Assembly (NCBI RefSeq): GCF_004210375.1
Contig: NC_134827.1
Span: 103,215,285-103,279,284, forward strand
Direction: 5' to 3'
Length of the DNA stretch: 64,000 nucleotides
Source: Tachypleus tridentatus
Lineage: Eukaryota; Arthropoda; Merostomata; Xiphosura; Limulidae
Within the stretch, counting starts at the first letter, position 1; each line of letters starts with the position of its first letter. The notes beneath the pieces are model-generated. The model made no database searches. It was not told where the DNA came from and worked only from the letters and a program-made list of their open reading frames with translations. This document shows, piece after piece, positions 14,501 through 28,000 of this stretch. The position numbers and the translations under genes are program-made.

Positions 14501-17500
14501 AGATCCAGTTGTGTTGATGATAAAGTAGTTAAAGGTAAGTAGATCCAGTTCTATTGATGATAAAGTAGTTAAAGGTATGTAGATCCAGTTGTGTTGATGA
14601 TAAAGTAGTTAAATGTAGGTAGATCCAGCTGTATTGATGATAAAGTAGTTAAAGGTATGTAGATCCCGTTGTGTTGATGATAAAGTAGTTAAAGGTAGGT
14701 AGATCCCGTTGTGTTGATGATAAAGTAGTTAAAGGTATGTACATCCAGTTGTGTTGATGATAAAGTAGTTAAAGGTAGGTAGATCCAGCTGTATTGATGA
14801 TAAAGTAGTTAAAGGTATGTAGATCCAGTTGTGTTGATGATAAAGTAGTTAAAGGTAAGTAGATCCAGCTGTATTGATGATAAAGTAGTTAAAGGTAAGT
14901 AGATCCAGCTGTATTGATGATAAAAGTAGTTAAAGGTAGGTAGATCCAGTTGTGTTGATGATAAAGTAGTTAAAGGTATGTAGATCCGTTGTGTTGATGA
15001 TAAAGTAGTTAAAGGTATGTAGATCCCGTTGTGTTGATGATAAAGTAGTTAAAGGTAGGTAGATCCAGTTCTATTGATGATAAAGTAGTTAAAGGTATGT
15101 AGATCCCGTTGTGTTGATGATAAAGTAGTTAAAGGTAAGTAGATCCAGTTGTATTGATGATAAAGTAGTTAAAGGTATGTAGATCCAGTTGTGTTGATGA
15201 TAAAAGTAGTTAAAGGTAAGTAGATCCAGTTCTATTGATGATAAAGTAGTTAAAGGTATATAGATCCAGTTGTGTTGATGATAAAGTAGTTAAATGTAGG
15301 TAGATCCAGCTGTATTGATGATAAAGTAGTTAAAGGTATGTAGATCCCGTTGTGTTGATGATAAAGTAGTTAAAGGTAGGTAGATCCCGTTGTGTTGATG
15401 ATAAAGTAGTTAAAGGTAAGTAGATCCAGTTGTGTTGATGATAAAATAGTTAAATGTAGGTAGATCCAGCTGTATTGATGATAAAGTAGTTAAAGGTATG
15501 TAGATCCAGTTGTGTTGATGATAAAGTAGTTAAAGGTATGTAGATCCGTTGTGTTGATGATAAAGTAGTTAAAGGTAGGTAGATCCAGTTCTATTGATGA
15601 TAAAGCAGTTAAGGGATGGTAGATCCAGTTATATTGATGATAAAGTAGTTAAAGGTATGTAGATCCCGTTGTGTTGATGATAAAGTAGTTAAAGGTATGT
15701 AGATCCCGTTGTGTTGATGATAAAGTAGTTAAAGGTAGGTAGATCCAGCTGTATTGATGATAAAGTAGTTAAAGGTATGTAGATCCAGTTGTGTTGATGA
15801 TAAAGTAGTTAAAGGTAGGTAGATCCAGCTGTATTGATGATAAAGTAGTTAAAGGTAAGTAGATCCAGCTGTATTGATGATAAAGTAGTTAAAGGTAGGT
15901 AGATCCAGTTGTGTTGATGATAAAGTAGTTAAAGGTATGTAGATCCCGTTGTGTTGATGATAAAGTAGTTAAAGGTATGTAGATCCAGTTGTGTTGATGA
16001 TAAAGTAGTTAAAGGTAGGTAGATCCAGTTCTATTGATGATAAAGTAGTTAAAGGTTGGTAGATCCCGTTGTGTTGATGATAAAGTAGTTAAAGGTATGT
16101 AGATCCCGTTGTGTTGATGATAAAGTAGTTAAAGGTAAGTAGATCCAGTTGTATTGATGATAAAGTAGTTAAAGGTATGTAGATCCAGTTGTGTTGATGA
16201 TAAAGTAGTTAAAGGTAAGTAGATCCAGTTCTATTGATGATAAAGTAGTTAAAGGTAGGTAGATCCAGCTGTATTGATGATAAAGTAGTTAAAGGTAAGT
16301 AGATCCAGCTGTATTGATGATAAAGTAGTTAAAGGTAGGTAGATCCAGTTGTGTTGATGATAAAGTAGTTAAAGGTATGTAGATCCCGTTGTGTTGATGA
16401 TAAAGTAGTTAAAGGTAAGTAGATCCAGTTGTATTGATGATAAAGTAGTTAAAGGTATGTAGATCCAGTTGTGTTGATGATAAACTAGTTAAAGGTAAGT
16501 AGATCCAGTTCTATTGATGATAAAGTAGTTAAAGTAGGTAGATCCAGTTCTATTGATGATAAAGTAGTTAAAGGTTGGTAGATCCCGTTGTGTTGATGAT
16601 AAAGTAGTTAAAGGTAGGTAGATCCAGTTATATTGATGATAAAGTAGTTAAATGTAGGTAGATCCAGCTGTATTGATGATAAAGTAGTTAAAGGTATGTA
16701 GATCCAGTTGTGTTGATGATAAAGTAGTTAAATGTAGGTAGATCCAGCTGTATTGATGATAAAGTAGTTAAAGGTATGTAGATCCCGTTGTGTTGATGAT
16801 AAAGTAGTTAAAGGTATGTAGATCCCGTTGTGTTGATGATAAAAGTAGATAAAGGTAGGTAGATCCAGTTCTATTGATGATAAAGTAGTTAAAGGTATGT
16901 AGATCCGTTGTGTTGATGATAAAGTAGTTAAAAGTAAAGTAGATCCAGTTCTATTGATGATAAAGTAGTTAAAGGTATGTAGATCCAGTTGTGTTGATGA
17001 TAAAGTAGTTAAATGTAGGTAGATCAGCTGTATTGATGATAAAGTAGTTAAAGGTATGTAGATCCCGTTGTGTTGATGATAAAGTAGTTAAAGGTAGGTA
17101 GATCCGTTGTGTTGATGATAAAGTAGTTAAAGGTAAGTAGATCCAGTTGTGTTGATGATAAAAGTAGTTAAATGTAGGTAGATCCAGCTGTATTGATGAT
17201 AAAGTAGTTAAAGGTATGTAGATCCCGTTGTGTTGATGATAAAGTAGTTAAAGGTATGTAGATCCCGTTGTGTTGATGATAAAGTAGTTAAAGGTAGGTA
17301 GATCCAGTTCTATTGATGATAAAGTAGTTAAAGGTTGGTAGATCCAGTTATATTGATGATAAAGTAGTTAAAGGTATGTAGATCCCGTTGTGTTGTTGAT
17401 AAAGTAGTTAAAGGTATGTAGATCCCGTTGTGTTGATGATAAAGTAGTTAAAGGTAGGTAGATCCAGCTGTATTGATGATAAAGTAGTTAAAGGTATGTA

Positions 17501-18400
17501 GATCCAGTTGTGTTGATGATAAAGTAGTTAAAGGTAGGTAGATCCAGCTGTATTGATGATAAAGTAGTTAAAGGTAGGTAGATCCAGCTGTATTGATGAT
17601 AAAGTAGTTAAAGGTAGGTAGATCCCGTTGTGTTGATGATAAAGTAGTTAAAGGTATGTAGATCCCGTTGTGTTGATGATAAAGTAGTTAAAGGTATGTA
17701 GATCCGTTGTGTTGATGATAAAGTAGTTAAAGGTAGGTAGATCCAGTTCTATTGATGATAAAGTAGTTAAGGGTAGGTAGATCCAGTTGTGTTGATGATA
17801 AAGTAGTTAAAGGTATGTAGATCCCGTTGTGTTGATGATAAAGTAGTTAAAGGTAAGTAGATCCAGTTGTATTGATGATAAAGTAGTTAAAGGTATGTAG
17901 ATCCAGTTGTGTTGATGATAAAGTAGTTAAAGGTAGGTAGATCCAGTTATATTGATGATAAAGTAGTTAAATGTAGGGAGATCCAGCTGTATTGATGATA
18001 AAGTAGTTAAAGGTATGTAGATCTAGTTGTGTTGATGATAAAGTAGTTAAATGTGGGTAGATCCAGCTGTATTGATGATAAAGTAGTTAAAGGTATGTAG
18101 ATCCCGTTGTGTTGATGATAAAGTAGTTAAAAGTATGTAGATCCCGTTGTGTTGATGATAAAGTAGTTAAAGGTAGGTAGATCCAGTTCTATTGATGATA
18201 AAGTAGTTAAAGGTATGTAGATCCCGTTGTGTTGATGATAAAGTAGTTAAAGGTAAGTAGATCCAGTTGTATTGATGATAAAGTAGTTAAAGGTATGTAG
18301 ATCCAGTTGTGTTGATGATAAAGTAGTTAAAGGTAAGTAGATCCAGTTCTATTGATGATAAAGTAGTTAAAGGTATGTAGATCCAGTTGTGTTGATGATA
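11600..18400. repeat. Further block duplication, 86 units (3.44 kb)
   Basis: Rare variants repeat at about 3436 bp: ATAAACTAGTTAAAGG at 13049 and 16486, GTAGATAAAGG at 13411 and 16847, and TTGTTGATAAAG near 13960 and 17395. The same three markers reappear once more in the 25.3-27.0 kb part of the array. Outer boundaries are approximate. Confidence 0.7.
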
Positions 18401-21400
18401 AAGTAGTTAAATGTAGGTAGATCCAGCTGTATTGATGATAAAGTAGTTAAAGGTATGTAGATCCCGTTGTGTTGATGATAAAGTAGTTAAAGGTAGGTAG
18501 ATCCAGCTGTATTGATGATAAAGTAGTTAAAGGTATGTAGATCCAGTTGTGTTGATGATAAAGTAGTTAAAGGTAGGTAGATCCAGCTGTATTGATGATA
18601 AAGTAGTTAAAGGTAAGTAGATCCAGCTGTATTGATGATAAAGTAGTTAAGGTAGGGTAGATCAGTTGTGTTGATGATAAAGTAGTTAAAGGTATGTAGA
18701 TCCGTTGTGTTGATGATAAAGTAGTTAAAGGTATGTAGATCCCGTTGTGTTGATGATAAAGTAGTTAAAGGTAGGTAAGATCCAGTTCTATTGATGATAA
18801 AGTAGTTAAAGGTATGTAGATCCAGTTGTGTTGATGATAAAGTAGTTAAAGGTAAGTAGATCCAGTTGTATTGATGATAAAGTAGTTAAAGGTATGTAGA
18901 TCCAGTTGTGTTGATGATAAAGTAGTTAAAGGTAAGTAGATCCAGTTCTATTGATGATAAAGTAGTTAAAGGTATGTAGATCCAGTTGTGTTGATGATAA
19001 AGTAGTTAAATGTAGAGGTAGATCCAGCTGTATTGATGATAAAGTAGTTAAAGGTATGTAGATCCCGTTGTGTTGATGATAAAAGTAGTTAAAGGTAGGT
19101 AGATCCGTTGTGTTGATGATAAAGTAGTTAAAGGTAAGTAGATCCAGTTGTGTTGATGATAAAGTAGTTAAATGTAAGGTAGATCCAGCTGTATTGATGA
19201 TAAAGTAGTTAAAGGTATGTAGATCCGTTGTGTTGATGATAAAGTAGTTAAAGGTATGTAGATCCGTTGTGTTGATGATAAAGTAGTTAAAGGTAGGTAG
19301 ATCAGTTCTATTGATGATAAAGCAGTTAAGGTTTGGTAGATCCAGTTATATTGATGATAAAGTAGTTAAAGGTATGTAGATCCGTTGTGTTGATGATAAA
19401 GTAGTTAAAGGTATGTAGATCCCGTTGTGTTGATGATAAAGTAGTTAAAGGTAGGTAGATCCAGTTATATTGATGATAAAGTAGTTAAATGTAGGTAGAT
19501 CCAGCTGTATTGATGATAAAGTAGTTAAAGGTATGTAGATCCAGTTGTGTTGATGATAAAGTAGTTAAATGTGGGTAGATCCAGCTGTATTGATGATAAA
19601 GTAGTTAAAGGTATGTAGATCCGTTGTGTTGATGATAAAGTAGTTAAAGGAGGTAGATCCAGTTCTATTGATGATAAAGTAGTTAAAGGTATGTAGATCC
19701 CGTTGTGTTGATGATAAAGTAGTTAAAGGTAAGTAGATCCAGTTGTATTGATGATAAATATGGTTAAAGGTCAGTAGATCCAGTTGTGTTGATGACAAAG
19801 TAGTTAAAGGTATGTAGATCCAGTTGTGTTGATGATAAAGTAGTTAAATGTAGGTAGATCCAGCTGTATTGATGATAAAGTAGTTAAAGGTATGTAGATC
19901 CCGTTGTGTTGATGATAAAGTAGTTAAAGGTTGGTAGATCCAGTTCTATTGATGATAAAGTAGTTAAATGTAGGTAGATCCAGCTGTATTGATGATAAAG
20001 TAGTTAAAGGTAAAAGTAGATCCAGTTGTGTTGATGATAAAGTAGTTAAATGTAGGTAGATCCAGCTGTATTGATGATAAAGTAGTTAAAGGTATGTAGA
20101 TTCAGTTGTGTTGATGATAAAGTAGTTAAAGGTAGGTAGATCCAGTTCTATTGATGATAAAGTAGTTAAATGTAGGTAGATCCAGCTGTATTGATGATAA
20201 AGTAGTTAAAGGTAAGTAGATCCAGTTGTGTTGATGATAAAGTAGTTAAATGTAGGTAGATCCAGCTGTATTGATGATAAAGTAGTTAAAGGTATGTAGA
20301 TCCCGTTGTGTTGATGATAAAGTAGTTAAAGGTAGGTAGATCCAGTTCTATTGATGATAAAGTAGTTAAATGTAGGTAGATCCAGCTGTATTGATGATAA
20401 AGTAGTTAAAGGTATGTAGATCCAGTTGTGTTGATGATAAAGTAGTTAAATGTAGGTAGATCCAGCTGTATTGATGATAAAGTAGTTAAAGGTATGTAGA
20501 TCCCGTTGTGTTGATGATAAAGTAGTTAAAGGTATGTAGATCCCGTTGTGTTGATGATAAAGTAGTTAAAGGTAGGTAGATCCAGTTCTATTGATGATAA
20601 AGTAGTTAAAGGTAGGTAGATCCGTTGTGTTGATGATAAAGTAGTTAAAAGGTAGGTAGATCAGTTATATTGATGATAAAGTAGTTAAATGTAGGTAGAT
20701 CCAGCTGTATTGATGATAAAGTAGTTAAAGGTAAGTAGATCCAGTTGTGTTGATGATAAAGTAGTTAAATGTAGGTAGATCCAGCTGTATTGATGATAAA
20801 GTATTTAAAGGTATGTAGATTCAGTTGTGTTGATGATAAAGTAGTTAAATGTAGGTAGATCCAGCTGTATTGATGATAAAGTAGTTAAAGGTATGTAGAT
20901 CCCGTTGTGTTGATGATAAAGTAGTTAAAGGTAGGTAGATCCAGTTATATTGATGATAAAGTAGTTAAATGTAGGAGATCCAGCTGTATTGATGATAAAG
21001 TAGTTAAAGGTATGTAGATCTAGTTGTGTTGATGATAAAGTAGTTAAATGTGGGTAGATCCAGCTGTATTGATGATAAAGTAGTTAAAGGTATGTAGATC
21101 CCGTTGTGTTGATGATAAAGTAGTTAAAAGTATGTAGATCCGTTGTGTTGATGATAAAGTAGTTAAAGGTAGGTAGATCAGTTCTATTGATGATAAAGTA
21201 GTTAAAGGTATGTAGATCCCGTTGTGTTGATGATAAAGTAGTTAAAGGTAAAGTAGATCCAGTTGTATTGATGATAAAGTAGTTAAAGGTATGTAGATCC
21301 AGTTGTGTTGATGATAAAGTAGTTAAAGGTAAGTAGATCCAGTTCTATTGATGATAAAAGTAGTTAAAGGTATGTAGATCCAGTTGTGTTGATGATAAAG

Positions 21401-23921
21401 TAGTTAAATGTAGGTAGATCCAGCTGTATTGATGATAAAGTAGTTAAAGGTATGTAGATCCCGTTGTGTTGATGATAAAGTAGTTAAAGGTAGGTAGATC
21501 CAGCTGTATTGATGATAAAGTAGTTAAAGGTATGTAGATCCAGTTGTGTTGATGATAAAGTAGTTAAAGGTAGGTAGATCCAGCTGTATTGATGATAAAG
21601 TAGTTAAAGGTAGAAGTAGATCCAGCTGTATTGATGATAAAGTAGTTAAAGGTAGGTAGATCCAGTTGTGTTGATGATAAAGTAGTTAAAGGTATGTAGA
21701 TCCCGTTGTGTTGATGATAAAGTAGTTAAAGGTATGTAGATCCCGTTGTGTTGATGATAAAGTAGTTAAAGGTAGGTAGATCCAGTTCTATTGATGATAA
21801 AGTAGTTAAAGGTATGTAGATCCCGTTGTGTTGATGATAAAGTAGTTAAAGGTAAGTAGATCCAGTTGTATTGATGATAAAGTAGTTAAAGGTATGTAGA
21901 TCCAGTTGTGTTGATGATAAAGTAGTTAAAGGTAAGTAGATCCAGTTCTATTGATGATAAAGTAGTTAAAGGTATGTAGATCCAGTTGTGTTGATGATAA
22001 AGTAGTTAAATGTAGAGTAGATCCAGCTGTATTGATGATAAAGTAGTTAAAGGTATGTAGATCCCGTTGTGTTGATGATAAAGTAGTTAAAGGTAGGTAG
22101 ATCCCGTTGTGTTGATGATAAAGTAGTTAAAGGTAAGTAGATCCAGTTGTGTTGATGATAAAGTAGTTAAATGTAGGTAGATCCAGCTGTATTGATGATA
22201 AAGTAGTTAAAGGTATGTAGATCCCGTTGTGTTGATGATAAAGTAGTTAAAGGTATGTAGATCCCGTTGTGTTGATGATAAAGTAGTTAAAGGTAGGTAG
22301 ATCCAGTTCTATTGATGATAAAAGCAGTTAAGGGTTGGTAGATCCAGTTATATTGATGATAAAGTAGTTAAAGGTATGTAGATCCGTTGTGTTGATGATA
22401 AAGTAGTTAAAGGTATGTAGATCCCGTTGTGTTGATGATAAAGTAGTTAAAGGTAGGTAGATCCAGTTATATTGATGATAAAGTAGTTAAATGTAGGTAG
22501 ATCCAGCTGTATTGATGATAAAGTAGTTAAAGGTATGTAGATCCAGTTGTGTTGATGATAAAGTAGTTAAATGTGGGTAGATCCAGCTGTATTGATGATA
22601 AAGTAGTTAAAGGTATGTAGATCCCGTTGTGTTGATGATAAAGTAGTTAAAGGTATGTAGATCCCGTTGTGTTGATGATAAAGTAGTTAAAGGGAGGTAG
22701 ATCCAGTTCTATTGATGATAAAGTAGTTAAAGGTATGTAGATCCCGTTGTGTTGATGATAAAGTAGTTAAAGGTAAGTAGATCCAGTTGTATTGATGATA
22801 AAGTAGTTAAAGGTATGTAGATCCAGTTGTGTTGATGATAAAGTAGTTAAAGGTAAGTAGATCCAGTTCTATTGATGATAAAGTAGTTAAAGGTATGTAG
22901 ATCCAGTTGTGTTGATGATAAAGTAGTTAAATGTAAGTAGATCCAGCTGTATTGATGATAAAGTAGTTAAAGGTATGTAGATCCCGTTGTGTTGATGATA
23001 AAGTAGTTAAAGGTAGGTAGATCCCGTTGTGTTGATGATAAAGTAGTTAAAGGTAAGTAGATCCAGTTGTGTTGATGATAAAGTAGTTAAAGGTAGGTAG
23101 ATCCAGCTGTATTGATGATAAAGTAGTTAAAGGTATGTAGATCCAGTTGTGTTGATGATAAAGTAGTTAAAGGTAAGTAGATCCAGCTGTATTGATGATA
23201 AAGTAGTTAAAGGTAAGTAGATCCAGCTGTATTGATGATAAAGTAGTTAAAGGTAGGTAGATCCAGTTGTGTTGATGATAAAGTAGTTAAAGGTATGTAG
23301 ATCCCGTTGTGTTGATGATAAAGTAGTTAAAGGTATGTAGATCCCGTTGTGTTGATGATAAAGTAGTTAAAGGTAGGTAGATCCAGTTCTATTGATGATA
23401 AAGTAGTTAAAGGTATGTAGATCCCGTTGTGTTGATGATAAAGTAGTTAAAGGTAAGTAGATCCAGTTGTATTGATGATAAAGTAGTTAAAGGTATGTAG
23501 ATCCAGTTGTGTTGATGATAAAGTAGTTAAAGGTAAGTAGATCCAGTTCTATTGATGATAAAGTAGTTAAAGGTATGTAGATCCAGTTGTGTTGATGATA
23601 AAGTAGTTAAATGTAGGTAGATCCAGCTGTATTGATGATAAAGTAGTTAAAGGTATGTAGATCCCGTTGTGTTGATGATAAAGTAGTTAAAGGTAGGTAG
23701 ATCCGTTGTGTTGATGATAAAGTAGTTAGAGGTAAGTAGATCCAGTTGTGTTGATGATAAAGTAGTTAAATGTAGGTAGATCCAGCTGTATTGATGATAA
23801 AGTAGTTAAAGGTATGTAGATCCCGTTGTGTTGATGATAAAGTAGTTAAAGGTATGTAGATCCCGTTGTGTTGATGATAAAGTAGTTAAAGGTAGGTAGA
23901 TCCAGTTCTATTGATGATAAA

Positions 23922-25041
23922 GCAGTTAAGGGTTGGTAGATCCAGTTATATTGATGATAAAGTAGTTAAAGGTATATAGATCCCGTTGTGTTGATGATAA
24001 AGTAGGTAAAGGTATGTAGATCCCGTTGTGTTGATGATAAAGTAGTTAAAGGTAGGTAGATCCAGCTGTATTGATGATAAAGTAGTTAAAGGTATGTAGA
24101 TCCAGTTGTGTTGATGATAAAGTAGTTAAAGGTAGGTAGATCCAGCTGTATTGATGATAAAGTAGTTAAAGGTAAGTAGATCCAGCTGTATTGATGATAA
24201 AGTAGTTAAAGGTAGGTAGATCCAGTTGTGTTGATGATAAAGTAGTTAAAGGTATGTAGATCCCGTTGTGTTGATGATAAAGTAGTTAAAGGTATGTAGA
24301 TCCCGTTGTGTTGATGATAAAGTAGTTAAAGGTAGGTAGATCCAGTTCTATTGATGATAAAGTAGTTAAAGGTTGGTAGATCCCGTTGTGTTGATGATAA
24401 AGTAGTTAAAGGTATGTAGATCCCGTTGTGTTGATGATAAAGTAGTTAAAGGTAGGTAGATCCAGTTCTATTGATGATAAAGCAGTTAAGGGTTGGTAGA
24501 TCCAGTTATATTGATGATAAAGTAGTTAAAGGTATATAGATCCCGTTGTGTTGATGATAAAGTAGTTAAAGGTATGTAGATCCCGTTGTGTTGATGATAA
24601 AGTAGTTAAAGGTAGGTAGATCCAGCTGTATTGATGATAAAGTAGTTAAAGGTATGTAGATCCAGTTGTGTTGATGATAAAGTAGTTAAAGGTAGGTAGA
24701 TCCAGCTGTATTGATGATAAAGTAGTTAAAGGTAAGTAGATCCAGCTGTATTGATGATAAAGTAGTTAAAGGTAGGTAGATCCAGTTGTGTTGATGATAA
24801 AGTAGTTAAAGGTATGTAGATCCCGTTGTGTTGATGATAAAGTAGTTAAAGGTATGTAGATCCCGTTGTGTTGATGATAAAGTAGTTAAAGGTAGGTAGA
24901 TCCAGTTCTATTGATGATAAAGTAGTTAAAGGTTGGTAGATCCCGTTGTGTTGATGATAAAGTAGTTAAAGGTATGTAGATCCCGTTGTGTTGATGATAA
25001 AGTAGTTAAAGGTAAGTAGATCCAGTTGTATTGATGATAAA
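23922..25041. repeat. Local duplication of 14 satellite units (560 bp)
   Basis: The GCAGTTAAGGGTTGG marker at 23922 is repeated exactly 560 bp later at 24482. Both are followed by the otherwise rare GGTATATAGATCCC unit (23971 and 24531) and the same succession of unit types. They differ at only a few bases, for example GTAGGTAAAG in the first against GTAGTTAAAG in the second. Confidence 0.8.
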
Positions 25042-28000
25042 GTAGTTAAAGGTATGTAGATCCAGTTGTGTTGATGATAAAGTAGTTAAAGGTAAGTAGA
25101 TCCAGTTCTATTGATGATAAAGTAGTTAAAGGTAGGTAGATCCAGCTGTATTGATGATAAAGTAGTTAAAGGTAATTAGATCCAGCTGTATTGATGATAA
25201 AGTAGTTAAAGGTAGGTAGATCCAGTTGTGTTGATGATAAAGTAGTTAAAGGTATGTAGATCCCGTTGTGTTGATGATAAAGTAGTTAAAGGTAAGTAGA
25301 TCCAGTTGTATTGATGATAAAGTAGTTAAAGGTATGTAGATCCAGTTGTGTTGATGATAAACTAGTTAAAGGTAAGTAGATCTAGTTCTATTGATGATAA
25401 AGTAGTTAAAGGTAGGTAGATCCAGCTGTATTGATGATAAAGTAGTTAAAGGTAAGTAGATCCAGCTGTATTGATGATAAAGTGGCTAAAGGTCAGTAGA
25501 TCCAGCTGTATTGATGATAAAGTAGTTAAAGGTATGTAGATCCCGTTGTGTTGATGATAAAGTAGTTAAAGGTAAGTAGATCCAGTTGTATTGATGATAA
25601 ATATGGTTAAAGGTCAGTAGATCCAGTTGTGTTGATGACAAAGTAGTTAAAGGTATGTAGATCCAGTTGTGTTGATGACAAAGTAGTTAAAGGTAAGTAG
25701 ATCCAGTTGTATTGATGATAAAGTGGCTAAAGGTCAGTAGATCCAGCTGTATTGATGATAAAGTAGTTAAAGGTATGTAGATCCCGTTGTGTTGATGATA
25801 AAGTAGTTAAAGGTATGTAGATCCCGTTGTGTTGATGATAAAGTAGTTAAAGGTAGGTAGATCCAGTTCTATTGATGATAAAGTAGTTAAAGGTAGGTAG
25901 ATCCCGTTGTGTTGATGATAAAGTAGTTAAAGGTAGGTAGATCCAGTTCTATTGATGATAAAGTAGTTAAATGTAGGTAGATCCAGCTGTATTGATGATA
26001 AAGTAGTTAAAGGTAAGTAGATCCAGTTGTGTTGATGATAAAGTAGTTAAATGTAGGTAGATCCAGCTGTATTGATGATAAAGTAGTTAAAGGTATGTAG
26101 ATTCAGTTGTGTTGATGATAAAGTAGTTAAATGTAGGTAGATCCAGCTGTATTGATGATAAAGTAGTTAAAGGTATGTAGATCCCGTTGTGTTGATGATA
26201 AAGTAGTTAAAGGTAGGTAGATCCAGTTATATTGATGATAAAGTAGTTAAATGTAGGTAGATCCAGCTGTATTGATGATAAAGTAGTTAAAGGTATGTAG
26301 ATCCAGTTGTGTTGATGATAAAGTAGTTAAATGTGGGTAGATCCAGCTGTATTGATGATAAAGTAGTTAAAGGTATGTAGATCCCGTTGTGTTGATGATA
26401 AAGTAGTTAAAGGTATGTAGATCCCGTTGTGTTGATGATAAAGTAGATAAAGGTAGGTAGATCCAGTTCTATTGATGATAAAGTAGTTAAAGGTATGTAG
26501 ATCCCGTTGTGTTGATGATAAAGTAGTTAAAGGTAAGTAGATCCAGTTCTATTGATGATAAAGTAGTTAAAGGTATGTAGATCCAGTTGTGTTGATGATA
26601 AAGTAGTTAAATGTAGGTAGATCCAGCTGTATTGATGATAAAGTAGTTAAAGGTATGTAGATCCCGTTGTGTTGATGATAAAGTAGTTAAAGGTAGGTAG
26701 ATCCCGTTGTGTTGATGATAAAGTAGTTAAAGGTAAGTAGATCCAGTTGTGTTGATGATAAAGTAGTTAAATGTAGGTAGATCCAGCTGTATTGATGATA
26801 AAGTAGTTAAAGGTATGTAGATCCCGTTGTGTTGATGATAAAGTAGTTAAAGGTATGTAGATCCCGTTGTGTTGATGATAAAGTAGTTAAAGGTAGGTAG
26901 ATCCAGTTCTATTGATGATAAAGCAGTTAAGGGTTGGTAGATCCAGTTATATTGATGATAAAGTAGTTAAAGGTATGTAGATCCCGTTGTGTTGTTGATA
27001 AAGTAGTTAAAGGTATGTAGATCCCGTTGTGTTGATGATAAAGTAGTTAAAGGTAGGTAGATCCAGCTGTATTGATGATAAAGTAGTTAAAGGTATGTAG
27101 ATCCAGTTGTGTTGATGATAAAGTAGTTAAAGGTAGGTAGATCCAGCTGTATTGATGATAAAGTAGTTAAAGGTAGGTAGATCCAGCTGTATTGATGATA
27201 AAGTAGTTAAAGGTAGGTAGATCCAGTTGTGTTGATGATAAAGTAGTTAAAGGTATGTAGATCCCGTTGTGTTGATGATAAAGTAGTTAAAGGTATGTAG
27301 ATCCCGTTGTGTTGATGATAAAGTAGTTAAAGGTAGGTAGATCCAGTTCTATTGATGATAAAGTAGTTAAAGGTAGGTAGATCCCGTTGTGTTGATGATA
27401 AAGTAGTTAAAGGTATGTAGATCCCGTTGTGTTGATGATAAAGTAGTTAAAGGTAAGTAGATCCAGTTGTATTGATGATAAAGTAGTTAAAGGTATGTAG
27501 ATCCAGTTGTGTTGATGATAAAGTAGTTAAAGGTAAGTAGATCCAGTTCTATTGATGATAAAGTAGTTAAAGGTAGGTAGATCCAGCTGTATTGATGATA
27601 AAGTAGTTAAAGGTAAGTAGATCCAGCTGTATTGATGATAAAGTAGTTAAAGGTAGGTAGATCCAGTTGTGTTGATGATAAAGTAGTTAAAGGTAAGTAG
27701 ATCCAGTTGTATTGATGATAAATATGGTTAAAGGTCAGTAGATCCAGTTGTGTTGATGACAAAGTAGTTAAAGTTATGTAGATCCAGTTGTGTTGATGAC
27801 AAAGTAGTTAAAGGTAAGTAGATCCAGCTGTATTGATGATAAAGTAGTTAAAGGTAGGTAGATCCAGTTGTGTTGATGATAAAGTAGTTAAAGGTAAGTA
27901 GATCCAGTTGTATTGATGATAAATATGGTTAAAGGTCAGTAGATCCAGTTGTGTTGATGACAAAGTAGTTAAAGGTATGTAGATCCAGTTGTGTTGATGA

